Made by a program: the position numbers and the translations under genes
Notes under the pieces: model-generated
Database searches by the model: none
Told to the model about the DNA's origin: nothing
What the model saw: only the letters and a program-made list of their open reading frames with translations
Assembly: GCA_013365365.1 (NCBI GenBank)
Contig: JABVXU010000196.1
Location: forward strand, 33,289 to 97,288
Length of the DNA stretch: 64,000 nucleotides
Direction of reading: 5' to 3'
DNA from: Cruorifilaria tuberocauda
Taxonomy: Eukaryota; Nematoda; Chromadorea; Rhabditida; Onchocercidae
Part shown: positions 36,045 to 51,000 of the stretch, piece by piece
How positions within the stretch are numbered: position 1 is the stretch's first letter
Layout of the letters: every line of letters starts with the position of its first letter

Positions 36045-39000
36045 ATGGAAAATTTTCGGTGTACCGAATTTCTCACCGAATCGCCATCAACATCTTCAGC
36101 ACCGGCAAGATTTGGGGGAATCACTGCAACTACAGCGCCAACCGTTTCTGCACCATCAACAGTACGAAGCATCAGTTCCACATCAACATCAGCACCATCA
36201 TCGCGACAACAACAACAACAGTCACACCGTCGTCGCGCAGCCAAAAGCGATATAGGTGTTAGGCAATCGTCACCAAACGATGTTATGAAATTGCTTCTTG
36301 GACAAGTTTGCAAATTTACTCATGTCACAGCAACAAAATTTTGTTGATCAAGAAGCATCTATCTGATAAACATCTTTGCCGATAGCTTGTCAAATTATTC
36401 TGAGAATTTCAACTGTAATGTAGTATTTATTTAATCTTTTTGACTTATCCTATTTGGCTTGTACTAGAATAGTGGTTGGTTTAATTGAGTATCAATTAAG
36501 TAGAAGTAATGGATTAATCAATTCAAGCGAAATTTAAAAATTAGTAAGTTGTTATACGGAAGTGAAAATTTGGCCATCAACAAGTCATTCAGGAAATTCG
36601 GTGGGAAACGCTCATTTATATAAATTAAAAAAATTTTTCAACCCAGTTTTTATTGCAGATTCCAGTAAACAGGAAGAGATCAACAACGGATCGTTTGAAT
36701 GTCGCTCAATGGCCAAGTGTCCTTCCTCTAGCGGATAAAACTGTCCACTGCGTACGGTTTGATAGTATTGTTGAAATTTTCCTGATTTTAAAGGATATCG
36801 TAAGAATAATCAATTTTTAGAGACTTTCGGGAAAATTGTGATATATTGATAATCGATTTATAGGATGATCGTTGCTTAGAGAGTATGTTCAAGGCACAAA
36901 GTATGAAACCAATGCATGGGAACTGTTTTCTAAGCATTCAAATGGATGTAACACCTCATCATCGGCAACAAGTTGTTGAATGGATCTATGATGTAAATTA
37001 ACATTAACATACTAAATTTATTTCTTTTTCCAAAATTTAAATTTCCAATTTGATTAATATTTTGAGCCTCTGAAAATTTTCAGTTTTTAATTTAGAATGA
37101 TAAAACTAATTATGTTTTTAAGGACAGCAGATGGTATAAAAAGAAGCCGATGGAATTCATGGCCATAATTTTCATTAACAATCGGCTATAATTCTTTCAT
37201 TTTCCAAACATAATATCCTTTTCAGGTATGTAAAGAGGAATACTGTGAACCCGATGTTTTCTTACTAGCAGTCTCATTAGTGGATCGTTTTCTAAGTGTT
37301 CAGTCCTTTCATCGTAACAATTTGCAAGCATTAGCCGGTGCATGTTTATTTGTATCAAGTAAAGTGAAAGCACCACAACCGTTGAATGCTGAAAGGATTG
37401 CTTACTATACGGATGGTGCAGTACGAATGGATCAAATCTTGGTAAATACAAGTCTTTTTCATAGTAAAATGAGATAATTTTAGGAGAATTGAAATCAAGA
37501 TTTCTCTTAAAAAATTAAGATTCATATATATATTTCTAGTAAGTTGAAGAATAAATTGAAGTTGTTGAGTTCTAAAATTTACTTTAGCAAGGAGAACTAT
37601 TGGTCTTAAATAAGTTAAACTGGGATGTTTCAACATCGACAGCATTGGATTTTCTCGATCAAGTTGCAGCCCGGTACAGTGCTCTACATCCGTTATCAGA
37701 AGACAGCCGCATTGCAGCACATCGGATACAAATGGGTATGTTTACTTGATAACTGTATCCATGAAAAGAGCTTAAACTTTTGTGAAATTACTGAAATTTT
37801 AGCTGGGAGGAATGCATATAGATTTCTTTTCAAACTATATAATAGAAAATTTTGTTAATTCTTCATAGTACATTTTATTATTTGGACATATTTGTTTCAT
37901 TCAAAGATACACGACTTTGAATATGTGCCATTGTGAACCGTAGAAAAATAGTGTAATCACTTAGAGCAAAGATATATCACAATCCCACGCATTCCTTATC
38001 TTTGTATTGAATGTCTAAAAATTGGACATCTTCACTCTAATTATTGGGTTTATTATTGTTTTGGAAGGAATCGAACATAAGTGAAAGATAAACTTTACTT
38101 TTTAGTCACACCCATTTTATTCCTTTTTCCTCGAAACATCAGTTATCGTACGAATTGACTAGGATTAAAATAGGAAAGTTGTAAATTTTATCCTTCACTG
38201 CTATCAAACTTGTCGATTGAAATGTTTGAATGAAATACGGAAAGGATGAGGATGGCAATGGTATTATGCAATAGTGTTCCCCATTCCTTAAAGTTGTTGT
38301 CCGTTGTTCGAAGTAGTTCGCACGCTTCATTGCATTCTTTTTAAATGGTAATTATTTGGTCGTAGGGCACCTGCAGATAGAGGTAGAGGTGGAATGGAAG
38401 TAGTAGGTTACTGTTCCCAAGAAGCTATGAGTTCTTCGAAACTGCTTTTACTCATTAATTCCTTCACCTCTCTTCTCTTCTCTTACAATGATTTGTTGGT
38501 TAAAGAGAGGAAAAGAGGTAAACCCTGGGGTTCTCCTAAAAGAGTGAAAGAAAAACGAGAGAGGGTGAGTTACGTTTGCCCTTTTCATCCCCTTCCCTTG
38601 TTCCCTTTCTACCCGTGTCCCGGCCCACCCTATTCACCCTTATTCCACATTTTTGTTCCGGTGAATTTCTCATTAGAAAGGTGTTGGGGTTGTTTGCTTG
38701 CCACCAGCCTTGGTACCCTGGTACCATTGTTTGCAATAAAAATAGAGTGGAAGAAGGAAAATGGTGAGAGAGGCGAACGAATAAGCAAGCACAGATACAT
38801 GAAGAAAAAAAATGGCTAACAGGCAGAATCAATCATACATGTGTGATTCTAAAAAGCATGCTTAACTTATCATCTTATCTTATATACTATTCTTACTAGT
38901 TATTTTTCTTCTCATCCAATAATATTTCACAGCATTAATTATATGCTGGCAAGATTTTTTATTCCTTTGATTTAAGAAAAAGAAAGATAGTGATGAAAGA

Positions 39001-42000
39001 TTTGTTGGAATGAAATGATATAGAAGTATTACCGCTTTTGAGACATTTTTTTTGAATATTTTAACATTTTAAATGATAACGGATATCCTTTAACTATGAA
39101 TGAATAAGCAAAACGTTCATTCCATTGATTGATGAAACGGATTAAGGAAATTGTCTAAAACAGATGTATGTATTATTGGACCATCTGATAGCAGCGGTGG
39201 AATTAATAATGATACATATCATTATATGAAATTTTGATACCAAAAGAAAGAAGGCATTAATCCATAGAAATATTATGGACTGTTAATGTAAATTATTCGA
39301 AATTTAACTTGTTAACTGTGTTTGAAGGACATTAGATCTTTACAAGTGTTAGTTTAGTGGTAATAATAGTGATAGTGATGGTGATAGTCGTATAAGTTTA
39401 AAGCAAATGACAATTTTCTTTCTATTGGGTCAAAGTAATTTGCATAGTAATCAGTCGGGAAACGTTTTCTGAAGCAGTCTAGAAATAGGGTATTTTCATC
39501 TCAATAGACAACTATCCGGGAAATAAAAGGTAGTAGTTTGGAAGTATAAAATCATGACATGTCATACTGTGAACTGTGTGAGGTCTAAACAAAAGCCAAT
39601 AACGGGTTAGATGTCTGAAGAGAATTTTTCAACCTTTTTTCCTTCTTTTTTTAAACAGTTCACTTTTCCGTCTGCTAACTCTTTTGACCCTTCTTTGAGA
39701 GGTAACGAGACGGAATGCGAAAAGGTGATAGGTATCGGTGGATTGACAACAAGAAATCTGTAACAAATAAATGCTCATTTACATAACAATTGTTGCGAAG
39801 TAAGGGATGAAGAAGAGGCCACACACGAGCATTTTTATGAAACTTTTGACATTTTTAGTTTTTAGGATTAAAAAAATTTTCCTTTTCCTCAATTCATATT
39901 CTCTTTAATCACTTAACATTTTCCCCATAATTAATATCAAAAAAGAAAAAGAAACGAAAAATGGAAAAATTCCTGTTTTTTATTCGTTTTTGAAGTTGTT
40001 TCTTGCTTTCTCTTTTGCCTTTTGTTGCAATTCTTGGTGTTGGGAATAGTTAACTATCAGTGAATTGTTGCAGGAAAAAGCAATCTCCTTACACTTACAG
40101 CAGTTGCAGTTTGAAAAAGCAAGATAAAAAATTTCAGCAATTTGACATGGTCATTTGATTATTCTCGTGCTTCTGAACATAGTTTCATTCCAAATGCAAT
40201 GTACAGATTTTAATTTTACTTTTCGGATTACTTAATCATTGTTGGTTAGTTAGGCGAGTTATGCAATATTGAGCGGAATCTATTTCATGTTAGTTCAATT
40301 TTCATATTTTACAATGCCTTCTTAGTGGAAAAAAATGATGTGATATTGTGGAAGGGAAGTTTTGAATCTAGTTGAACAGGATATTAGCAGCAGCTATCCA
40401 TGCAATCCCATAATGCGACAGCTAAATATCATTGGATTTATGAGTCGCTGATATTTGTTGTATACGTATAGCCTGTGCTAAAAACGCTTTCCTTTGTTAC
40501 CGATTACCGCAGCTGCTATGATGAGAAATGCGCTAAAAAATTGAAAAATTGAAGGGCATCGAAGAGGAAGAGATGTTGGGGGTAGTTGCTGTGGCACATG
40601 TTGCTGTGACACGAGACCTCCCTCGGTGGTTAAGTTAAACAAATTTTCTGCAACAATAACAACTGAAACGAGAAAAATGGGGATTTTTCTTCCTTTCTTT
40701 TTGAGTTGATCATATTAAATATGGATTTTTATTTTATTCTAATATACGATGATAGAACCACTTCATCATTTCACTTTCATTCACAAAAAGAAAGCTCTTT
40801 TCTTCATTTCTTTTTCAACTTCACAAAACTGACTGACAGGAAAAGGAAGGCACTGATAAGATAACAAAAGAGGAAAGGTGCTGAAACAATGGAGGATATA
40901 CAAATACTTATTGTGTGTGCATAACTGTGATAATTGCAACATTGTTCTACATTTGCATCAAATACTTGCAAGGTTTTAGAACTGCGATTAGAAAGGTGGA
41001 GTTGTCGAAATGAGGAAGACTGTGGGAATGATAGAGGGTAGAGCAGGAAAGCAAAGGGAATACTTTTACTCGTCTAACAATTATTATGCTTTTAAAATTA
41101 TTCTGATTCTTCGTAAACGCACAAGATTTTTGAGAACGAGTTATTACGACATATTTTGACTTTAACGACCAGCACATAACATTTTGTCATTTCCTTTTTT
41201 ATTTTTGCCAAATATCTGAACTCTTTAAATTTAAATTATTTAAATCGGATATTTAGATCAAACTAAAATTGAATATTTCTCATATATCATATATATGTAA
41301 AATGTACATACCCCAATCATTTCTATGATCAGTAATAATGACAATCTTTAATCTACGTATATTTGTATACACACGTCGAAATGATTGGGTTTGGTTTCAT
41401 TATTGAAATTTCAAAATGGTTAGTTTTAGCAGAGGTAGGGAAAACAAAAATCGTACAGACTGTGTCGGTTTCTCTTCGGTTCATGACATGCGCATATTAT
41501 AAAAAAGCTGTCCACTACAGCATAGCTCAGTCATCCAAATGTAAAATGCGTTTGATGATATATAATGCATATGCTTATATCATAAAATGAAAAAGTATAC
41601 GATTGATCAAACATTAATTCTATATATTTTTTTTTTGTTTTATTTAAAATGGTATAATTTTCTCTATCGAGATAATGAAAAAAAATTTCATCATTTTATT
41701 AAATATTTAAAAATGAATGGTAATAATCATATATTTCGCAATAATTGTGAAATAAGCAGTTGAGACAAAAAAAGCATCTCCTTTTTCATATAGAAGATAG
41801 CAATATTGATTGATATTTTCTATGATTTTTGCCTACACTCTCCTCAAAATACTCTAAAAATTGCAAAAACAGCATTATCGATTATTGATGCTTTTTTATT
41901 ATCTTAATGCCATCATTTTTGTTCGTTTCTTCTTTTCTTTTTTCTTAATGTTAGAAAATTAATTTTGACAAATTAGTTGGATATTGAGAAAGGGTAAAGG

Positions 42001-45000
42001 TAAATTGGTCGCTGAAAAAATGGGTGATGAGAGGTAAATGAAAGCAGAGCAGTTTATGATTGTATCAAATTTCCTTCTTAATCTGCGATTAAAATCAAAC
42101 AAATCGGAAAGTTTCTTCTTTTCCTTCCTTTTGTTTCATACCGATTGATTGCCAATTCTAGACTGATGTATGACCTATGCACCTACAAACATACACACAC
42201 ACACATACACACGCTCATTTCGAAAATTTTAATCTATCTGGTAATAATAAAGAAAGTGAATAATTCTTTTATTAATCGTAATTAATCGTGATTACTTAAT
42301 TAATGATAGTAATAATAGTAATCAATACCAAAATATGCGGAGATCAATGATAATTTATTTATTCTATAATATTCGACAATTATGTTAGTCATTACATTTG
42401 TAATGTTGAAATTTTTTAAAAAATATCCATTAAACTTAAGAATAGCAGTCGAAGTAATACAGTTATAAAGCGTGACAAGCTGCGCAACTTCCGTTTTTCC
42501 TCTCTTCTGTTTCCCTGTAGACTGCAATAAATTTCTTCTTTGTTCATAGTCAAAATGATGTCAGGAAGAGGTAGTATAGTGGTAATAGTAATTAGCAAAT
42601 CGGAGATGTCAGATTTAAAAAAGTTAATATATTGGAAATGTATGTATAATATGTATAGATTAGTAAGAATATAATGACGACATTAACAGTTAGCGTTGTT
42701 AGTAAAAGAGAAAAAGAAAGAAGATGAAGACATTAATATTATTTAGCTTTTAAAAAGTAAAAGAAAGAACAGAAGGAAAAAATGGTGGGGAAAAAGGCAG
42801 AGAAGGCAGATTGATAAAATTTAAAAAAGCGGAAAAGTTGGTTAATATTAGAAGTTTGATGAGGAACAGAGAGGCGAGAAAACAGGAGAAGAAGGAAGAT
42901 AAGAAATAAATTAGGAAAATTGAAATTTCACTGCTTGATTATCTGTGTTTTTGTGGAACGGAAATTTTAAGTCAAGAGCTGGAAATATGGGAAATTTTTT
43001 TGAGTAATTAATTGAATTAGACCATTTGATTAATTTACTTCGGAGCTCTTTTTGGTTTAAAATTTCAAGAAGTCATTATCAGAATGAAAAAGTTAAATTA
43101 TATATATTTTATGCAGTATTTTGCTGTGCATCGATAAAATTCATTTTTTTCATTATCTTGAGTGAAGAATGATAAAACAGAAATATGCTGAATATTACTT
43201 CATCTTTAGTATAATTTTTTTGGGGACAGAATAAAAGTCATGTTATATCATACAACGGTGAAAATACATCACCAAAAAAGAATATACAAATCATATGAAA
43301 TATCACACAACGCCAATATCTCTGCATCGCTTTCATTATTATTGAATTAATTATTGTCATTATTACTATTATCTTTTCATCGAAAAAAGCAAGTATATCT
43401 AGTACTATATAGGGCAATATAACCATATTTTTATTATTATCATCATTACCATATCATTAAAAAAAGTACAAATTCCGAATGATATCAGCGACATCCCATT
43501 ACATCTCTATCATTATCATTACCATTATCACAATCTTCGTTCAATAATTTACCGCCTTGAATTACATGACCTTGAATATTGCCATCTGCTTGCTATGGTA
43601 TTTGTTAGATGAGATGATTATATTCACTTTACTCGCGCTAATAACCTTGTCAAGTGGTGATATCTTTAAGCGATTACTGAATTGAACCGTAAATAAAATA
43701 TCCGTTCCGAATTTAACGCTTTTCAGTTGGTAACATTCAGAAATGGCAAGATAACAGCAGAGAGAATATATCGGTATGAATGATAGTAACAGCTGTTATA
43801 GTGATATAGTGACTAACCACTACTGCTACTATACCGATGCTAATGACAGTAGTATTAATAATATATGGGTCATTAAAGAAAGAAATGGTAAAAAGTTATC
43901 GGTAATATTTCTTTATGATTTTTACCGGTATTACTTCATCCTTGCTTTTTATTTGTTTGATTAGTGTTCCACCAGATAATCCTATCGTCATCTTCAGAGG
44001 AATATTTAATGACTTCTTTTTTAACCGCATTTCTGAAGAGCAGAATGACAAAGCCGATAGCATCACATAAAACGAAATCTTAGATAATCAAATCAATAGA
44101 AATAATAATAAATACTAGTATTAGTATAGTAGCGCAGCATGCTGCACCTGTCGCCATAAGTCTTTTCTTAACCTTCTGGTGTTATTGAATGGAATGCCTT
44201 GTGGTGTGGATTTAAGCGAAGATGATAAGGGAGAAAAGAATAGGTCGGCATGAACAATGTATCCTATAATTCGAGAAGCGGCAGTTAATGAGAACAATTG
44301 GAATGTAGATAATTAGCAGTGATTGTTTAAAAGGAAGAAGAGGATGAAAGTCTCCTGAGACTCTTCATTATCATTGTCGTTATAGAATTCAGTGCTATCT
44401 CATTTTATCATTTCTTTCCCGACGTTAACTTATGGAAGTGAGTAATCATTATTCGATCGGTATCTTTAGAGGGATAAAACAATCCTTGCTCATTCATTTA
44501 CATCAGTTTACCTTTTTAAATTTACCCTCATTTTACGTCATACGTTATCCGTTACCTTACAATGGCTTTCAACATTCCGAAATGTCATTTCAAATGAAAA
44601 CATTACGAACGATTTCTTCATTCCATCTACCACTTCTGTTAAATTTTTAGAAAAAACTTTTAATTCACAAAAATCTTTTTATCTGAATTATTTGTTGAAG
44701 TGATGGAGTTGATGGAAGATGAAAAAAGGAATTAAAATTATGATTTGAATTAAAAAGTAACAATTAACCTCGGAAATCAATAATGTACTTTTACTTCGAA
44801 TGAGATAAGTTTACATACACTACTTGTTAGTAATATCCGCTTGCTAATTTATAGCAAATTTTACCTAATGGATATGAATGATTGTTGCTATCCTTATATG
44901 ATTATTCTCGAAATTCATTATTCATTCCTTGAAAGCAAAGATAGAACAACGAACCAGTTTTGTCATATCGAAAATTTTCGTACCGTACAGTATAAATTAC

Positions 45001-48000
45001 TGTACTTATCTGATTATGTAATCTGATGAGTAATTAATGAATTTTCTAAACCATTTTACTTTTAGTTCTAGCTCTTTCCCAATGTAAATATTATGTCCTG
45101 TCATTATAGCTTGCTGTAAACAAATATGTAACCGGAACTATTCTTGCTATGTATCAGAGTGCATTTTCTCTTCCCATTTAACCTATATTTGCATGTGTGA
45201 TTAGATTCACTTTAGCATAATCCAGTAAAAATGTTTTCAAGTGTTTATTACGTAAGTGGAAGAGCTAATGAAGGAATTTACGAGATAGAAATTGTTTCAT
45301 CTATAAAAAATGTTACATGAATATTCTTGGCTGAATCATATCTCCACTGTTAATTCCTTCCAAACCGAAATGTTTTCTGACATGATCCCAATAGCCAGAT
45401 TCTACTTTATGATCATCAGTGACTAGCACATAGTAATTTTTTTGAAAATTTCAATATTTATCAATATTTCGCGTATTTCAGAGGTTCTATTTCCAGCAAT
45501 TTTCGCAGTTATTCTTGCAGGTGTAACTGATAATTTCTTTTCATTGAGTCAAAGCCTTGAGTTGAGCAGTGCAATTAGTTACAACAATCATAACATTCTG
45601 ATATTTCCTTGATGGATTGTCCTTGAAACTAAGCAGTACTGAAATAGAATTTTATCTTTCATATATTATAAATGAAAGCCAAAAAAAGGTGACGATATTT
45701 GTGGTAGTTAATATCAATGGATTTCTAGTAAGAAGATGAATACTGTATCCGAAGCACCTGGCAAATCCTCCTTTGATTCTTCTACTTCTCGTTTTTCTTT
45801 AAGCTTCCGAAACTAGTTTTCATCTAAATTTTTTTCAAGGGTTATAATTTAGAATTAAAGGCTATTCATTTTAGTGAAATATAACGAACATATAGATATA
45901 TGTGCTGCTACATCTGAATTTTCCGGATTTTTACAAGAGTGATGCAGCTGCTTTTGATAAATGACGCATGAAAATTACCGTGAAATATTTCCGCTTGTTG
46001 AGAACAAAAAAGAAAATCTTTTTCATAAATTGATATTTTCTTTACTTCTTTTTCTTTTTTTAATTTTTAATAGATGTTGCCTGAGGCGAGCATGCGGAAC
46101 TGATGATATGCTAGCACTAATTTTATTCTTAAAAGGACTGATATTTTTGTTTCAAGTAAGAAATTCTTGATGTAAATATCAATAGTAAATAAATGCGAAA
46201 AATAGCACCAATTGACATTACATAATGAAACAATAAGATTTTGCTCATTAATTAGATTTTTAATCATACATCACATTCATGACTTTATTTTCTTGTCTTT
46301 TAAAACTTTATTTGAGGAAGTTATAAGATAATAGTGTTAGTTTGTAATTCTGAATATAGCTATTAGCAACTGTTTAATGAGATAAAAATATCAAGGTTAA
46401 TAATTTTAAATTAAATTTTCCCAAATCAAATTTTCGTTGAAGGCAAAAAGAATGTGATGATGATTAGTGGTTGGTAGTGAGATGGTGGTGATAGTTAGTT
46501 TTGTTCGGATTGATAGGCATCGAATTTAAAAAGAGAAGAGCGGAGAGGATTTTTCATTTTTCCTTCCACTGTCGCTTCTTCGTCAGAATTCGATGAAATA
46601 TGAGTGCTTGGAACTTGCTTTTTCCTTTTTTTTTGACTTGGAAAGAATGAAAGTAGACATTTTGATAAATTGAGAAAGTAAAAGCGACTGGCTGTAATTT
46701 TGGATATGAATTGTCGGGAAACAGACCGTCTAGCCAAATTTTTCCTCCTTCAGAAATTCATGTCCTTCATTTTGTTGACAGAAACAAACTGTTTATTCGA
46801 AATGACAACTTTTCAATGATTAAAGTGAAAAAAGAGGTAATTCAAATACCATAAAGCAAACAAAATAAACAGATATGATTCTTCATGTTGCAGTTCACCG
46901 ATGCAATAAATTTATTCTTGAAAATTGCTTACATTATATCAATTTCCCGGCTCATTTTTCATAAAATTTCTGGGGTAAATAAAAACGTGATAAAGGATTA
47001 TATGAACAACCATTAAAACATATCTCATGTAGTTTCATCTTGATAAACATGTTATATCGATAACAAATTTGTGAAGATTTCATATTTTGATTACATCAGA
47101 ATGGTATCATCTTCGGGATCTTAACCGTTACAATGATTAATAATTGTTGTAAATTATTGGTTGAATTAGATGATTTTATTTCGTTGTTTTATGACAAAAT
47201 CATTAATTGCAATTAATGGTTTCCATTATTAGTTAATATGGGACCATGTATTTACGATAGGAAAAAATCTTCATTTAGCGACATTTTATACAAATTTTAA
47301 ACGTAAAACAATGACAATATAAGATCAAGGACAGTTAGTTAATTTAAATAGTTAATAGTATGTAATAATATAATTTCGTTGATCGAAACAAGTAGATATA
47401 CATTCATTATTTGAGAATATAAAATGTAAGTGAAGCAATAAATTCGTCGAATGATTCTTATGCCAATAGATTTTGCAACATAGCATTTAATAGCTTTCAT
47501 AGTTATGTTGTATTTAACAAAGGAAAATGATTTGGTTCATGCGAAATTTCTGTAAGAAAAAAAATCATTAAATTGTCTTATATGATAGTTTTACTCATTC
47601 ATTCATTCATTCATATCTGATCTGATTTTGCTAATCATATTCGCAGAAAAATCGAACATTGACTCGGAAGCAGACAACAATAATCAATTGCGAAGAATTT
47701 TCTCCATCGAAAAAATTTTTGAATAAATTTACCCGTTGAAGAAATTCAAGTTTTTATTTTCACCTTATCATTTTTACTCCTGACAGCTTTGGATAAGTTG
47801 GTTGAGTGTAGACGAAAATCTGCCGCTCTTTTCACTGTCTATGTCAAATGATGAAGGTGAAAAGAAAGAACGAATTAGTGAAAAATGAAATGTCCTTGGA
47901 TCCTTATCACTTTTCTTTTTTCCCGGAAAACTGGAAGCAATATAAATTCAATATTATTATAAGTAATATAACGCTGTTATATATATATATATATATATAT

Positions 48001-51000
48001 GGCTGAGAATTTGATGATATGCTCTTATTATATTTTGCTATTAGAATGAAAAATATTTTTGACACATGAGAAAAGAGAGAAATAATACTGAAATTAGAAA
48101 CATTACATTGTCTGTATTTTATTGTTATGATAAATGAGTGAATGATGTGCAAACAAAACAAGTAAACATATTGCTATCAAATTTTGCAACATATGTTTTG
48201 ATCGGAAAATGATATAATGGTTAAAAGGGATGATGAATAACTAAAAAATTTCCAGAACTTCATATTTGTTGCTTTGAAATGATTAAATTAATCAGTTAAT
48301 ATGTTTGATGTTTATTTATTATATATTTAAATTTTTCGTTAATGTCAATTTCATAGAAATAGTAGTTTATTTTTGAAAAATGCAAAAGATTACATTCAAT
48401 AATATAATTATACAGTTATACAGGTCTACATATGCTTAATCAAAATCACTATTAATATGCATATAGCTGGTGATTTTACTTCTTCCTTTCCTGATGAACA
48501 ACGGAAGAAATATTCGGTTCATCTGAATCGTGATAAAATCTGATGAAATGGAATGGGACTGTACTGTACTGTACTATAGTAATACGATAAAGGATGGAGG
48601 AAAATTAGGCATTCTGTTGCCCTCATTATTACTGTTGCATCATTTTTTAGTTGGAAGAGAATCTGATGTAGAAGAGAGTTGTGAAGACCGAGGTGACATT
48701 TGATGGGTTGAGGAAATGGGAGAAACGGTCAGGTCAAAGATGGATACTCCAGGTTTTTCCTCTTTATCCTCTTTCCCTCATTTCCATTGCTATTTCTTGT
48801 CTTTCTAAAACGCAATAACATCAAAACCAACTGACCACTGACCACAGCTTGGATAATGAGCACACTATTGAACGGATCAAACATCTTGCAGACAAAAAAA
48901 ATTACCCGCGAAAATAAGGGGTCAGTAATGAGGTAATTTTTTAAAAAAATTGAAAGTGATTTAGATTTGGTAGACTAAGCTGAATTCCTCAAAAAGAATG
49001 TTTTATAAATTTTATTATTTCTTAATAGCCAACATTTTGTGAAATATTGTGAAGTTTAAGTTCGGGGAGTGAGATTATTAAACCAGAAGGTTAGGTTGAG
49101 ATTCGTGAATTTACGTAAGTTGGGCTGGAGTTCAGTTTGGCACAAATTTGAATAATAAATTCTTCGTTTGCTTGCTTACCCGAATGCTTCAAATTTGTCA
49201 AACGTCATGATAGAGTAATGGCACAACGTTTTACAATATTGCAAATCCGATTCTTATCATACTTGTTGGCTAAATGATATATAATTGACAATTTAATTAT
49301 CATGTTCTTCAATCACGTGTTATTCACTATGTATGTATATGTGATCATTTTAAAAATTTCTATATATGAGGAAAACAAAGAGAATCGAAGTGAGGAAATT
49401 GAGAAATTCCTAAAATTAATAAGTAACTTTGATTGCGTGTAAGATGCACTTAAAATAAGGCAATTCGATATTGGATAAAATAATCTGCCAAATTTTAAGG
49501 AAACTGAGGAAGAGGTTAAACTCACACAGCAGGAGGTCAACTTGATAACAGCGGTAGCAATATGGGGCTAACGACAAATAGGTAAATAAAGTATCATAGT
49601 TTATTTCTTGCTATTTGGATATACTTCAGAAGATATCTGTGCATAAGTCGATTAGCAGATAATTAACAATATTTCTGAGAAATAACTGAAAAAAAGAGAG
49701 AAGGGAAAGAAAAGTTAGGGTTATGGTTGGAGCAAATATGAGGTTATGATAATCAGGTAAGCCCAGCATTGATGGATATAATGATGATTCTTGTTTACTT
49801 GTCATATCTTTTACCAATCATTCTTTTTCCCCTTTAAAAATTGGGTCAAATGGAAGTAGTAGTACTAATTGTTATTATATGGCTAATAAATCATCTTGTT
49901 TATTTGCTAATATTTTAAGAGTACTTTTGTGAATTGTTTATTGAGAAAGGTACGATAACACATACCTGTCAAGGAGAATGACAGATATATATTGTATATA
50001 CCTATCAGGAGAAAAAGTCAGCAGAGCGTAATTTAATCGTCTAGCTATCATTTTTCCCAGCTTAAAATTGAATGATTGGTAAAATAATTCTGTCAAGAAG
50101 GTAATTCGTTAAGAATAATTTCGATAGGTTATATTTTTTTCTGATAACATTGGCATAAAATAAAGGTGAAAATTATTTTTAATAAAAGTTTAAATATATT
50201 TGCTTCATTTCCAACTATATATAAATTCTCGAGTTCTAATAAGAGTAATCGAATTCTCATAAGTTGGTGATAAAAAAACATATTTATTTAATCTTTTATA
50301 AGCATTTTCTTCAAGATTTATTAAAGGGTAAATATATAATATATTGATGTTATTACTGTAAGAAGACGATGGTGGTGAGATGTGTATAGCTAAAAAGTAT
50401 TTAATGCAAATGTTTCCTCTGTTGAAGATAAAAATCTGCGAGTTTTGACACATTTTGAAATATTCATTTCTATTATATACTGTCTATTGAATATTTTAGG
50501 AGGATTTTGAAAAAAATGATCGGAAATTTTAGAACGTTCAAAGTGAAAGTATCGGAAAAACATTGGTGAAAAAATAGATAATTGAAAAAAAAGTTATCAA
50601 CTTAAATTATTCGTTATTTACTTAAATTCGAAAGATGAAAAAAATTTTTTTGTATAAGGTATTTTTATGATGGTGGTTGTTTCCATACGTGTTGTTAAGG
50701 TTGTTTGAAAGACAATTCTCGTCATTTAGTAGTAATAGTTAATATTTGTAGATTGTAGTGGAGAATTTTGTTGTTTTGCATGCAGTGAATGAATAATTAT
50801 TTTCATTCAGTACAGTACAATCTGAATTTTTCATAGCATTAATGACAATAGTATTTTTTAAATAGCGTATCATAATCGTAGATATCATATGGCCATTATC
50901 ATCCATAGTTATGGTTAATTATCAATTTTTCTCATGTTACTTGTGAATCATTTATAAGCTAGCCAATGTATGTTGATATTCTATTCAGCCGTTATATTTC

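Noticed and set aside
40560..40640. Possible tRNA or structured RNA near the GACCTCCCTCGGTGG segment
   Set aside because: No acceptor stem, anticodon arm or T-loop consensus could be assembled from the sequence.
46495..46737. 80-codon minus-strand frame in cyclin D intron 5
   Set aside because: The basic/acidic mix looked protein-like, but no splice partner, signal or known motif was found and it lies in low-complexity A/G-rich sequence.
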